From assembly GCA_002753135.1 (NCBI GenBank), contig PDZV01000008.1, positions 1-64,000 of the forward strand: a stretch of 64,000 nucleotides of DNA, in the 5' to 3' direction. The translations under genes were made by a program, and so were the position numbers. The notes beneath the pieces were generated by a model. The model worked only from the letters and a program-made list of their open reading frames with translations. It did not search any database and had not been told where the DNA came from. Below, one piece after another: positions 34,420 to 43,875 of the stretch (within the stretch, counting starts at the first letter, position 1; each line of letters opens with the position of its first letter). This DNA is from Magnetococcales bacterium WMHbinv6. Its GTDB lineage: Bacteria > Pseudomonadota > Magnetococcia > Magnetococcales > Magnetaquicoccaceae.

Positions 34420-34568
34420 GCGGCCTTTCCTTCCTTACGCTGGGAAAAGCAGTCATCCTGCTGCTTCTCGTTTGGCTATGGCACTGCAATTGGTGTATAG
34501 TGCCTTTCCGGCAAATGAGCAAGTGTCGGGCAACTTTTTTCGTATTTGGCAATCAGGCGGAACAGAGA

Positions 34569-35474
34569 ATGCAGAATATCGGGATTATTACCAAAAAATC
34601 GGATCCAGATGCCTGGGATGCCACCAAGAGGCTGGCCCTTTGGTTGCATCATCGCGGCAAACAGGTCACCATCTGTTCGGAAACCGCTTCAGCAATCGGT
34701 TTGGATCCAGAGGTCGCCCGGCACAAACCGCAGGATGATCTGCCGGAAGGGCAGGATATGGTGGTGGTCATTGGTGGCGATGGCACCTTTTTGGCTGGTT
34801 TTCGCGCCATCGGCAGCCGCGACGTACCTTTGTTGGGCATCAACATGGGACGTCTGGGCTTTTTGACCGAAGTGCCCAGCGATGCCATGCTGGAGACCAT
34901 GGACAAGGTGCTGGACGGACATTATCGCCAGGAAGAGCGCACCCTGCTGAATATCGACGTCCTGCGCCATGACAAAAAGGTGTTGTCGCACTGTGTGATG
35001 AACGATGTGGTGGTCCACAAGGGCACCCTGGCGCGCATGATCGAATTTCAGGTATCGATTGACGACCAGTTTGTCTATACCGCCCGCGCCGACGGCCTGA
35101 TTTTGGCCACCCCGACCGGTTCGACGGCCTATGCCTTATCGGCGGGCGGACCGATCCTCCACCCCGGTATCGATGCCCTGCTGTTGACCCCCATCTGCCC
35201 ACACACCCTGACCAATCGCCCGATTGCCGTCCCCGGTTATGGCGAAATCAACATCACCTTTCCGGGCCGCCACGGCCAGATTATCGACCGCCACCAGGAG
35301 CAACGGGATCGGTTATTGACCCTGGATGGTCAGACCGGTTTTACCCTGACGGATGGCGACCGGATCCAGGTCAAACGTTCCCAACATCGTTTAAAAGTGC
35401 TGCATGCTCCCGATCGCAACTACTATGCGGTATTGCGTGAAAAACTGCACTGGGGCGAACAGATCGGCAGTTGA
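34569..35474 (+). CDS. nadK: NAD kinase
   Basis: A 301-residue ATP-NAD kinase producing NADP. The GGDGT motif is at 69-73 (VVVIGGDGTFL), followed by LGINMGRLGFLTE, the NAD-binding VMNDVVVHKGTLARMIEF, and the glycine-rich GLILATPTGSTAYALSAGGPI. The ATG at 34569 starts right at the family N terminus (MQNIGIITKK). An open frame upstream has no similarity. Confidence 0.95.
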   Translation: MQNIGIITKKSDPDAWDATKRLALWLHHRGKQVTICSETASAIGLDPEVARHKPQDDLPEGQDMVVVIGGDGTFLAGFRAIGSRDVPLLGINMGRLGFLTEVPSDAMLETMDKVLDGHYRQEERTLLNIDVLRHDKKVLSHCVMNDVVVHKGTLARMIEFQVSIDDQFVYTARADGLILATPTGSTAYALSAGGPILHPGIDALLLTPICPHTLTNRPIAVPGYGEINITFPGRHGQIIDRHQEQRDRLLTLDGQTGFTLTDGDRIQVKRSQHRLKVLHAPDRNYYAVLREKLHWGEQIGS

Positions 35475-35517
35475 TGGGTCTTGAACAGCAAATTTTCTGC
35501 CCGCAAGGAAACCTGGC

Positions 35518-35925
35518 ATGAAACAGATGGTACGCATACCGCTTTTTCTGTATTTATTCTTTATCTATAACGCCATCGTCTTTGCCGAACAGACGGTGAG
35601 CGGTTTTGCCCTGGAGACGGTGCTGTACCGTTTTTCGCTGCCGTCGGGGGCGACGTTGGTGATCAACATCGGTGAATCGTTGTTGTTGGTCGGCCTGGTG
35701 GCCTGGTATGCAGAGTGGATGCGCCTGCAACGTGCTGCCTCCGGCAGTCGTCTGCCGGTGCTGGTCGCCCTCCTTTTTCTCTTGGAAGGGTTGCTGGTAG
35801 CCAAAGCCGCAACGGCCATATTTTATACCCTGCTGTTGATGGATCTGCTGCTGGTCATCGCCGCCTACAGCCAAGCCCTGCAGCGCACCCGGCGTGACTT
35901 GGGGTTGGGGGAGATTTCGGGTTAA
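35518..35925 (+). CDS. Small integral membrane protein, unknown function
   Basis: A 135-residue protein with about four hydrophobic segments (LFLYLFFIYNAIVFA, LVINIGESLLLVGLVAWYA, LVALLFLLEGLLVA, IFYTLLLMDLLLVIAAYSQ) and a basic C terminus. No family recognised. It has a clean start (GGAAACCTGGC ATG) 44 bases after nadK and precedes the response-regulator pair. Confidence 0.72.
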   Translation: MKQMVRIPLFLYLFFIYNAIVFAEQTVSGFALETVLYRFSLPSGATLVINIGESLLLVGLVAWYAEWMRLQRAASGSRLPVLVALLFLLEGLLVAKAATAIFYTLLLMDLLLVIAAYSQALQRTRRDLGLGEISG

Positions 35926-36038
35926 ATCGTTCTGCTGTCAGAGAATCATTTACCTGCCAATCGATCTGACCCTGAAAAATGCAAGTGCATGTGGCGTACA
36001 TCATATCTCCCGCCCACACCCAGCCAAACCGGTTCACC

Positions 36039-37157
36039 ATGAAACCTACCATTCTGGTCGTCGATGACACTCCGGAAAATATTGATGTCCTGAAAGGGGC
36101 GCTGACGCCGGAGTATACGGTGCGCCCGGCGACCAGCGGGGCGGTGGCGCTGAAAATTGCCTGTATCATGCCCCTGCCCGATCTGATTCTGCTCGATATC
36201 ATGATGCCGGGTATGGATGGGTACGAAGTGTGCCGCCAACTGAAGGCCAATCCTGTCACCCGCGATATTCCCATTATTTTCGTCACCGCCCGCAACAGCG
36301 AAAGCGATGAACTGCACGGCCTGCACCTGGGAGCCGTCGACTATATCACCAAACCTTTCCGTATCGCCGTGGTCCGTTCCCGCATCAGCACCCACCTGGC
36401 CTTGCGCCTGGCAACCCGGCAACTGGCCGAACAAAACCGCCTGCTGGTCGACGAACGCGAATTGATCGAAAGCATTCTGCTGAAAATGCGGCAGGGCGAT
36501 CTGTTCCATCCGCAACATATCCGCTCTCTGGTCTCGCCGGTGGAACGAACCGCCGGTGATCTGCTGCTCTCGGTCTTTACCCCGGATCAACGGCAGTTGA
36601 TCCTGCTCGGCGACTTTACCGGACACGGGCTGCCCGCTGCCATCGGCGGACCTCTGGTCGATTTTATCCTGCACGATATGGCACAACGCAATCAACCGGC
36701 TCTGGCGATTATCCAGTCCATCAACCGGCAACTCTGCGACCGCCTGCCGACCGGGCTGTTTCTGGCCGCCTGTTTACTGGAAATCCAACCCAACCGCCGC
36801 CAGGCCCAACTCTGGAACTGTGGACTGCCCAGCCTTTTTTGGCTGCGTCAGGGCAGCGTGTTGGGGGAGTTTCCCTCCAACCAACCGCCGCTCGGCATCC
36901 TGGCCAGCCTGGATCTGGCCGCAGGAGTCATGCCGCTCACACTGCAACCAGGCGACCATCTCTACGCCTTCTCCGACGGGGTGATCGAAGTCTCCTCCCC
37001 AGAGGGAACCCTGTTCTCTTACGATCGACTGCTCCCTTTTCTGCAAAAGGCCAGTCTCGGGCGCATCCCACTGGAAATTTTACTGGAACAGTTGACCGCT
37101 TTCAGCACAAGCGATACCTTTGCAGACGATATTACCCTGGCCGAAATTGAATTGTGA
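36039..37157 (+). CDS. Response regulator with PP2C (SpoIIE) phosphatase output
   Basis: A 372-residue protein. A CheY-like receiver (residues 1-125) has DD near the start (ILVVDDTPENIDVL), phosphoacceptor in LILLDIMMPGMDG, and Lys in ITKPF. A short coiled coil leads to an RsbU/SpoIIE-type PP2C domain (LLLSVFTPDQRQLILLGDFTGHGLPAA; LYAFSDGVIEVSSPEG). Such proteins dephosphorylate anti-sigma-factor antagonists. Start chosen at the receiver Met (36039). It overlaps the next gene by four bases. Confidence 0.9.
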   Translation: MKPTILVVDDTPENIDVLKGALTPEYTVRPATSGAVALKIACIMPLPDLILLDIMMPGMDGYEVCRQLKANPVTRDIPIIFVTARNSESDELHGLHLGAVDYITKPFRIAVVRSRISTHLALRLATRQLAEQNRLLVDERELIESILLKMRQGDLFHPQHIRSLVSPVERTAGDLLLSVFTPDQRQLILLGDFTGHGLPAAIGGPLVDFILHDMAQRNQPALAIIQSINRQLCDRLPTGLFLAACLLEIQPNRRQAQLWNCGLPSLFWLRQGSVLGEFPSNQPPLGILASLDLAAGVMPLTLQPGDHLYAFSDGVIEVSSPEGTLFSYDRLLPFLQKASLGRIPLEILLEQLTAFSTSDTFADDITLAEIEL

Positions 37158-38266
37158 TGCAGACGCTCGTTGCCAAAACCAACAAAAAAGGGACCATCCT
37201 GCTGGTTGAAGATCAGCCGGAACATATCGATGTGGTCAAAGCGGCCCTCGATGGCCATTTTACCGTCAAGATTGCCACCCACGGCGAACTGGGCCTGCGC
37301 CTGGCCAAACAGAGTCTGCCAGACCTGATTCTGCTCGACATCATGATGCCTGGCATGGATGGCTTTGAGGTCTGTCGGCAACTGAAGGCCAATCCGGCCA
37401 CGCAAGAAATTCCGGTCGTCTTTCTCACCGCCAAACAAAACTATGATGACGAAACCTACGGCTTAAGCCTGGGTGCCATGGATTTTATCCGCAAACCGAG
37501 CAACCCAGCCATCATTTTGGCCCGCATCACCAATCTGGTGGAGTTGCACCGGGTCAAAAAAGAGCTGTTGCAGCGCAATCAGGAGCTGTTGCACACCCTG
37601 CATATTCGTGAAGATATGGAAAATTTGGCGCGTCACGACCTCAAAGGTCCGCTGGTCGGCATTCTCGGCTTGCCAGAACTGTTGCTTGCCGATGGCAACC
37701 TCAATGAAGAACAACGGACCATGATTCAGGTGATCGAGACCAACGGCTATACCATGTTGGAGATGATCAACCGGTCGCTGGATCTGTTCAAGATGGAAAG
37801 CGGCCAGTATCCCCTGCAAGCGGAAAAATTTGACCTGAATGGGGTGTTGAAACGGGTGATTCTCGATCTGGAGCGGCACACCATCCCGCTGCACATTCAT
37901 CTGGTGCCGCCCAAAGCCAAAACACCCTTTTTTGTCTTGGGTGAACGTCTGCTCTGTTACTCGTTGTTTTACAACCTGCTGCTCAACGCGGTTCAGGCTG
38001 CCGAGGCCAAAGGCAGTGTGACGGTACAGCCAATCAGCGACACAACGGTCAACCGGATCATCATCCGCAATCCCGGCGAAGTACCGCCCGCCATTCGCCC
38101 CCGTTTTTTTGAAAAATATGTCACGGCTGGCAAGCAGGGAGGCACCGGATTAGGCACCTATTCGGCCTGGCTGGCTGCCAAAACCCAAGGGGGCAACATT
38201 GTGTTGGACTGCAGCCAGGAGGGCGAAACCATCATCACCGTCACCTTGCCCAAAGTGGAACAATAA
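37154..38266 (+). CDS. Hybrid receiver-histidine kinase
   Basis: A 370-residue protein: receiver at residues 13-130 (ILLVEDQPEHIDVV, LILLDIMMPGMDGFEV, IRKPS), coiled coil, then a histidine kinase with H-box MENLARHDLKGPLVG and an ATPase domain (NLLLNAVQAAEAKG, GGTGLGTYSA as G box). There is no membrane segment, so it is a soluble kinase. The receiver is highly similar to that of the preceding gene (same LLDIMMPGMDG and CRQLKANP segments), which points to a duplicated, jointly controlled pair. Confidence 0.88.
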   Translation: MMQTLVAKTNKKGTILLVEDQPEHIDVVKAALDGHFTVKIATHGELGLRLAKQSLPDLILLDIMMPGMDGFEVCRQLKANPATQEIPVVFLTAKQNYDDETYGLSLGAMDFIRKPSNPAIILARITNLVELHRVKKELLQRNQELLHTLHIREDMENLARHDLKGPLVGILGLPELLLADGNLNEEQRTMIQVIETNGYTMLEMINRSLDLFKMESGQYPLQAEKFDLNGVLKRVILDLERHTIPLHIHLVPPKAKTPFFVLGERLLCYSLFYNLLLNAVQAAEAKGSVTVQPISDTTVNRIIIRNPGEVPPAIRPRFFEKYVTAGKQGGTGLGTYSAWLAAKTQGGNIVLDCSQEGETIITVTLPKVEQ

Positions 38267-38273
38267 ACCCCGG

Positions 38274-40259
38274 TCAGCGGCTTTTTTCCCGTCCCATCCG
38301 CCCGTCGCCATGCAACAAATCGGAAGGTGCCGTTCCCCAACGCAACGGTAAACGGAACAGCAACAGCAGCGTCACCACCAGCACGGCACCCAACACTTCG
38401 CCCAACGTGACCATGATCGGCTGCCAGGGCAGCGGCAATATTTCAAAATCATAACCAGGAGGCAGCAAATCCTGGTAATGGGCGATAATTCCCTTGAAAC
38501 CGTCTTCCAACAGCAGGCGCAGCAAGGGAATAAACCCAAACACCGCCACCGCCCCTCCGACCGAAGTGGCGAGAATCATCTGCCAGATCAATTTGGCATA
38601 AATCCCGGACCAGGTAAAACCACGGCTCAACAGAATGCCGTAATGATGCCGCCGGTGACCGATCAGCGCCCCAACCTGCGCCAACAACAACGCCGACAAA
38701 AACAGGCCGAAGCTCAAAGCATAGGCCGGAACCATGGTTGTCAACAAGTCGCTCAACAGGTTGAAGCGGTTCAGGGCATCCTGATACATGGTCTGAATGC
38801 TCAAGGCGCGCACGTCGTCCGACGTACGCAACGCCAACAGTCCCTGAATCCCCCGACTCAAGCGGGTCGGATCCGGCACATAGACATGCACCGCCGCCAG
38901 GGAGTTGCCGTCACTGGTCACATCCCAGGGCACAAACAACGGTGTGATCACCGCATTGGGTTTGCTCTCTTCCGGACACAACATGCCGCGCATGGCGTTG
39001 CTGCGCGGCAAACGCTGGCAGGGCAACCAGAGACGGTTGTTGCTGTCATGGTTCAAGGTATCCCACAGTTCCGACTGCCCGCCCTCGTGCCGCAACCCTT
39101 GCGCCAACGGTTTGGTCTCATTTTTCAACGGTCGAATATCCGCCGCCGAAGGTTTGGCACACACCTCTTCCCGTACCCGGGGCAGGTCGGTCAGCCCTGT
39201 CGCCGCCACGGCGGTGTGAATACAACGTTCGTAGGCGGTCAACATCTCTTTGGGAAAGGTGGACGAACTCAACCAGCGATAATGCTCGGCATCTCCCTTG
39301 CCCAAATTGAGCGGATCATAGCGCAATTCGGGAAAATGGTAAGCCGCCATCAAGGCATGATAGGTGGTCATCGGAAACAAAAAGGCCACTTTTTCCATGC
39401 TGGGAATATGATGCACCCAACGCACGTTGAAGGGCAGAATCTCTTCCCGATTGCCTACGGTCACCTTCAACCAGAGGGTGCTGAGGGCATTTTTCAAATC
39501 ACCCTGCGGCGGTTTGGCAGGCAAGCGGCGTAATTTTTTCTTCTGCAACAGCGGTTGAATCGCTTCCCGATAGGCGTTGTAGTCGAACTGTTTGGCAAAC
39601 AACGATTCACTCAACACCACCGTCAGCGGCAACCCTTGCCAACCCCGGCTCTTTTCTTCTGCGCTCAACCCGGCAGCGGTCGCCACCGTCTCACGCTCCT
39701 CCCCTTTGGCGGCCTCTTTCTCCTGACTCTCGCCAGTCGGGGATGCAACCGGGGCCGACGAGGCTTCACCCGGTGACATGGTCAAATTCCATAACGGATC
39801 GCTGCCGTAGACCGCCCAACCTACCCACGGCACCCCGGAGGTCCAGATTCCTTCCACCGGCAGACGAATGTGGGGCGCACTCTCGGCCACACGGCGATAC
39901 GGATGCACGGAAACAGCAAAATTTTCCCCTGGCACCCGTTTTTCAAACTCTTTCAGACGATCCAACAAGCTGCTTTGGATCCCTTCATGGTTTTCCCAAT
40001 GGGAAGTTACCCAAATCGGCACCCCATGCGGACGCAGGGTGCCCAGAATGGCATCGGTAAACCGTTCCACCAACCCGGCCCGTGTTCCCACCAGCAACAA
40101 AGCCATGCTGATGACCAGCGCCAGCAACAGGGTCAACCAAAAAAAATCCCGGCCGCCGCCGACACAGCCAAAGCGTCCACAAACAAAGGAACGCCAATAG
40201 GCTCGTCCACCCAAGGTCGCCCAAACCGGAATAAAACGCCGCGTTCGTCTTGTTTCCAT
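38274..40259 (-). CDS. FtsX/MacB-like ABC permease with large periplasmic domain (TagS-like)
   Basis: A 661-residue membrane protein. One N-terminal membrane segment (FFWLTLLLALVISMALLLVG, about 39-58) is followed by a periplasmic region of more than 400 residues and three C-terminal helices (ALSFGLFLSALLLAQVGALIG; MILATSVGGAVAVFGFIPLLRLL; VLGAVLVVTLLLLFRLPL). This is the type VII ABC (LolCE/MacB/FtsX) plan, which performs mechanical work in the envelope rather than transport. It is the last gene of a four-gene unit and starts 23 bases after the ATPase gene. Similar permeases (TagS) operate in type VI secretion signalling. Confidence 0.82.
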   Translation of the reverse strand: METRRTRRFIPVWATLGGRAYWRSFVCGRFGCVGGGRDFFWLTLLLALVISMALLLVGTRAGLVERFTDAILGTLRPHGVPIWVTSHWENHEGIQSSLLDRLKEFEKRVPGENFAVSVHPYRRVAESAPHIRLPVEGIWTSGVPWVGWAVYGSDPLWNLTMSPGEASSAPVASPTGESQEKEAAKGEERETVATAAGLSAEEKSRGWQGLPLTVVLSESLFAKQFDYNAYREAIQPLLQKKKLRRLPAKPPQGDLKNALSTLWLKVTVGNREEILPFNVRWVHHIPSMEKVAFLFPMTTYHALMAAYHFPELRYDPLNLGKGDAEHYRWLSSSTFPKEMLTAYERCIHTAVAATGLTDLPRVREEVCAKPSAADIRPLKNETKPLAQGLRHEGGQSELWDTLNHDSNNRLWLPCQRLPRSNAMRGMLCPEESKPNAVITPLFVPWDVTSDGNSLAAVHVYVPDPTRLSRGIQGLLALRTSDDVRALSIQTMYQDALNRFNLLSDLLTTMVPAYALSFGLFLSALLLAQVGALIGHRRHHYGILLSRGFTWSGIYAKLIWQMILATSVGGAVAVFGFIPLLRLLLEDGFKGIIAHYQDLLPPGYDFEILPLPWQPIMVTLGEVLGAVLVVTLLLLFRLPLRWGTAPSDLLHGDGRMGREKSR

Positions 40260-40282
40260 CGTTGTTCTGCCTGTCGTGAAAA

Positions 40283-41086
40283 CTATCCAGAGGCCTCGGC
40301 TTCATTGGCCGCACTCTTTTTGCCCCCCTTCAAACGTAACAGGCAACGGTTGTTGGCCACCATAAGCCAATGGCTGACCCGCGGATCGACTGCATCAGAA
40401 CGGTGATGGGTCACCCAAATCACCATCCGATCGCCCTTGGCCAACCAACGATCCACCAAACCCATTACTTCCTGGCGGGTATCGGCATCCAGATTGCCTG
40501 TCGGTTCATCGGCAAACAAAACATGCGGATCATGAATCATCGCCTGCGCCAACGCCACCCGCTGAAATTGCCCGCCAGAGAGTTCATTGGGATAACGGTC
40601 CAAAAACTCTTCCGGCGAGGTATCCTCCACCCGCGCCCCCAAATCATCCCGCAGTTACACCCGATCCATGGCCGCATGCACCCGACGGTCCATCTCTGCT
40701 TTGCTGAAGCCGCCCAACAACTCCAGCGGATAGCGCAAATTTTCCCGCACGCGCAGATAAGGGGTCAAGGTGCTGTTCTGGTAAGCAAAACCAAAACATT
40801 GCCGCCGGATCTGGGTCAAATCCAGGGTCGATTCCTGCGGGTCCAACCCTTTCGGCCCCCAGACCGCCCGATGACCATCGGGAAAACTCCAACGTACCGA
40901 CCCTTCGCTGGGACGTTTTAAAAAAGTCATCAAATACAGCAACGTACTCTTACCACTGCCACTGCGACCCAGCACCGGCAAACGACCAGAAATCTGGTTG
41001 CTGTCCAGCTTCAAGCCCCCCACCTGCAAATTGAATGAGTTGCCCCAGGAGACTGAGGCCGTGCGCACCTGTACTCCCCAACTCAT
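40283..41086 (-). pseudogene. ABC ATPase of the FtsX-like permease, interrupted by one in-frame stop
   Basis: The frame from 41086 to 40283 encodes a complete 266-residue ATPase apart from a TAA at 40657-40655 (codon 144). Before the stop are Walker A GRSGSGKSTLL and the Q loop YQNSTLTPYLRVREN. After it, in the same frame, come the signature LSGGQFQRVALAQ, Walker B VLFADEPTGNLD, and the switch region WVTHHRSDAV. A single change such as CAA to TAA would explain it; no bases are lost. It may be a true null allele, a sequencing error, or a read-through site. The start (ATGA) overlaps the vWA gene stop. Confidence 0.87.
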
Positions 41087-43725
41087 GGCAAAAATTCCTG
41101 CGGAATCCAATAGCCACGCCGTCCGCCCAAGGTATGGGCATAGTGGTAGGATTTATCCGGTCCCAGCGGTTCGCGCTGTACCGCACCCTCCACCTTCAAC
41201 AAGGCCCGACCATTGGGGGTGGCATCGGGACAACTGCGGGCCTGATGGGTGGTGGCCTGAAAAACCGGTTTAAAGAAATCCCGCTCGATCACTTCCAAAA
41301 TCTCCTTGGATTTGATCGCCCACAAAGACAAACGGCGCAGTTCACAGACCGGTGCGGCCAGAATGGGTTGTCCTTTGTTGTCCAGCATCGGTTTTTTCTC
41401 TTTGTCCAATACCACCAGGCGGCCATCCATGTTGCGTTCCACCTGCTCTGCCGACAAGGCGTTGACATTGTAGCTCAATAACGGGGAGTGACGCCGTACC
41501 GGCAGACCACCACGTCGCTGGGCATACTCTGCCGGTGTTTCACCCGCCACATCGATGGGCGGACGACGAATCTCCTGCTGCAGACCCAAAACCAAGGCAC
41601 TGATCAAAGCCCGGCGCAACTGGGTCTCCGGCAAATCGAAATAACCTTCAAAACCACGCAAAATGCGGATCCAGGAGGATAATTCACCGCTGTTGATCCA
41701 CAACTCTTCGACAATTTTGTCATCGGCCTCAATGTAGGCAATCTGTGTGGTATCATACACGCGGCGTTCGCACTGTTCGCCCAACTCGCCACACGCCCCC
41801 TGCTTGAGAATATGCCAGTAGACGCCGGGAATATCCACCCGCTCACGCCGCAAACGCTCAATCACCGCTGTCAGGGCGGCCCCGCCGCGCACATCGAGAA
41901 TAATTTCGTTGATCAGTTCGGAACTGGCCAGTTTTTCCACCGTCTGCAGCACGCGGGAGACCAGATTGTTGTCACCCAACTGGAAAAAATGTTCACCGGT
42001 CTTGCTGGTGGCTGGCAGGCTGTTGCTCAGAAGCGTGTTGGCCTGGGCACCAAACAGTTCATAGGCATTTTTGTAGAGATTGGGATTTTTCGCCTGCTGC
42101 GCCAACGAAGGGGTACGAATAAAAAAGGGAATGACATTGTTGCTTTTACCACCCGCAACATCCCCACCACGCAACAGATGCGCCAGGGTATCTGTCCTGA
42201 CCGGATGACGATATTTGGCACCTCGAACCGGGTGGGTATCGCGATAACCACTGTCGCCGATCATGAACAACAATTTCACATGATCCGGGCAGGCGGTCAT
42301 ATCTTTTTTCAGGGCCTGTTCCAAACCACCGAAACTGTTCTCTTCGTAGTCATCGGCATCATCACTGGTCACCTGCACCTTGGCGATGGCCTCCTGAAAT
42401 TTTTCCAGCGACTGTTTTTGTTGCTCCGCGTTCAGGGTACACCCTTCCGGGAGGGGAAATCCTTCTCCGATACCGTCACCCAAACCGTTCGGCAATCGAC
42501 TGTCGGCATAGGTATCGCGGTAGATCCGGAAACCGAAACGGAATTGCGTCTCGCGGAACCCCTGCGTACTTTTGAGGGAGTGAATGATCTCCTGAATCAC
42601 CCCCGCCTGTTTGTCGGTACCACGCACCGCATCGATCACCGGCTCCATGCTGGCGGTGGCATCCAGCAAAAAGAAAATATCCACATGCTTTTTGGTGCTG
42701 AGTGACTGCACCTGCGGCATGATCTCCTTGGCCAGCGAAGGGGCAATGGCCACGGTGTCCGAATCGATGCGTCGGGCAACCAGGCCAGGCCGGGCCAGAG
42801 CAACCTTGTAAAAGCGCCGTCCACTGCTTGAGGAGCCTGCCGCCAATTCGTTGGGAGAGACATTTTCCCCCTTGGTATTCAACAAATCCAACACCGGAAT
42901 ACGCAGCGGCGACTGAAACCAGGAGCTGCCTCCCTCTACGGGTTGACAACTTTTTTGATCCTGACTGATGGCGTCCGCCAGCTTTTCGTAGGTACAAACC
43001 GTCCCATTACCCTTGCCATCCGGCGCTTTCAAATCTTCCCGGGGCCGCAAACTGAAGGCATTGTTCCAGATAAAACCATCCTTGCGCGCCGCCCACCCCA
43101 ACAACACATCATCCTCTTCCAGACGATAGCGATCTCCCAACAAGACGGCATGATCGGTCTGGTCAAAGACAAAATACATGTGAAAACGGGAGGCCCCTTC
43201 CCGGCAGTTCTCTTTGCCGCCGGTACACTCTTTCAACTCCGGATCCTGAAACACACGGACCATCGGCTCGCGGTTTTCGGTATTGCGGGCAACCGTATCG
43301 GTTTTGATGAAAAATTTCATCTCCAACCCGGAATCACTCTTGATCGGCGTGTTGCGGCATAACAGATCACTTTTACGCACCCAACCAACAGCCGGCTCTT
43401 TTTTCTTGAAGCGGTGCGTGCGCACTTTGACCCGCTCCTTGCTCTCTTCGCTAATCTCCATCTGCTGGTTGAAATCCAGCGAGCCTTCCCGCTGATTGCC
43501 GCTTGCTTCGGCATACAAAGGGGACTCTTGCCGCATGGACCGGGCGACACCGACCCATTTCAAACGGCCATTTTCATAAAAACGGCTAAAATCCAGACGG
43601 GCACAACTGCCGGATGACTCCTCATCGGCCCAGCCTGGCACCCCCTGCAGCAGTGCCAGCAAACAGCCGATCATTGCGATTCCCATGGCCTGATGATTAT
43701 CGATCCGTTTTCTGTTCACGGTCAT
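41083..43725 (-). CDS. Periplasmic vWA-domain protein
   Basis: An 880-residue exported protein. A signal peptide (AMGIAMIGCLLALLQGVPGWA) precedes an SH3-like segment (ESPLYAEASG...VGWVRKSDLLC). A von Willebrand factor A domain begins near residue 348 with the MIDAS-like DATASM in VDIFFLLDATASMEPV (D-x-T-x-S rather than the classical D-x-S-x-S); an inserted region with HPVRGAKYRHPVRTDT follows. The ATG at 43725 has a good GGGGGATGGG upstream. In PpkA of type VI secretion a periplasmic vWA-like part senses TagR; here there is no kinase domain. It overlaps the ATPase gene by four bases. Confidence 0.83.
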   Translation of the reverse strand: MTVNRKRIDNHQAMGIAMIGCLLALLQGVPGWADEESSGSCARLDFSRFYENGRLKWVGVARSMRQESPLYAEASGNQREGSLDFNQQMEISEESKERVKVRTHRFKKKEPAVGWVRKSDLLCRNTPIKSDSGLEMKFFIKTDTVARNTENREPMVRVFQDPELKECTGGKENCREGASRFHMYFVFDQTDHAVLLGDRYRLEEDDVLLGWAARKDGFIWNNAFSLRPREDLKAPDGKGNGTVCTYEKLADAISQDQKSCQPVEGGSSWFQSPLRIPVLDLLNTKGENVSPNELAAGSSSSGRRFYKVALARPGLVARRIDSDTVAIAPSLAKEIMPQVQSLSTKKHVDIFFLLDATASMEPVIDAVRGTDKQAGVIQEIIHSLKSTQGFRETQFRFGFRIYRDTYADSRLPNGLGDGIGEGFPLPEGCTLNAEQQKQSLEKFQEAIAKVQVTSDDADDYEENSFGGLEQALKKDMTACPDHVKLLFMIGDSGYRDTHPVRGAKYRHPVRTDTLAHLLRGGDVAGGKSNNVIPFFIRTPSLAQQAKNPNLYKNAYELFGAQANTLLSNSLPATSKTGEHFFQLGDNNLVSRVLQTVEKLASSELINEIILDVRGGAALTAVIERLRRERVDIPGVYWHILKQGACGELGEQCERRVYDTTQIAYIEADDKIVEELWINSGELSSWIRILRGFEGYFDLPETQLRRALISALVLGLQQEIRRPPIDVAGETPAEYAQRRGGLPVRRHSPLLSYNVNALSAEQVERNMDGRLVVLDKEKKPMLDNKGQPILAAPVCELRRLSLWAIKSKEILEVIERDFFKPVFQATTHQARSCPDATPNGRALLKVEGAVQREPLGPDKSYHYAHTLGGRRGYWIPQEFLP

Positions 43726-43875
43726 CCCATCCCCCTGACAGCCTGTTGATATAACCTGATCCACGGGCTCCCACCTGTGGATAGCGTCGCCATCCCCCCC
43801 AAAACCGCGTTGTGCGCCGATTGGTGAGCAAAAGCAAGCCCAACCGGTTCAGGGTATGGTCTTTTGCAACTTTAT

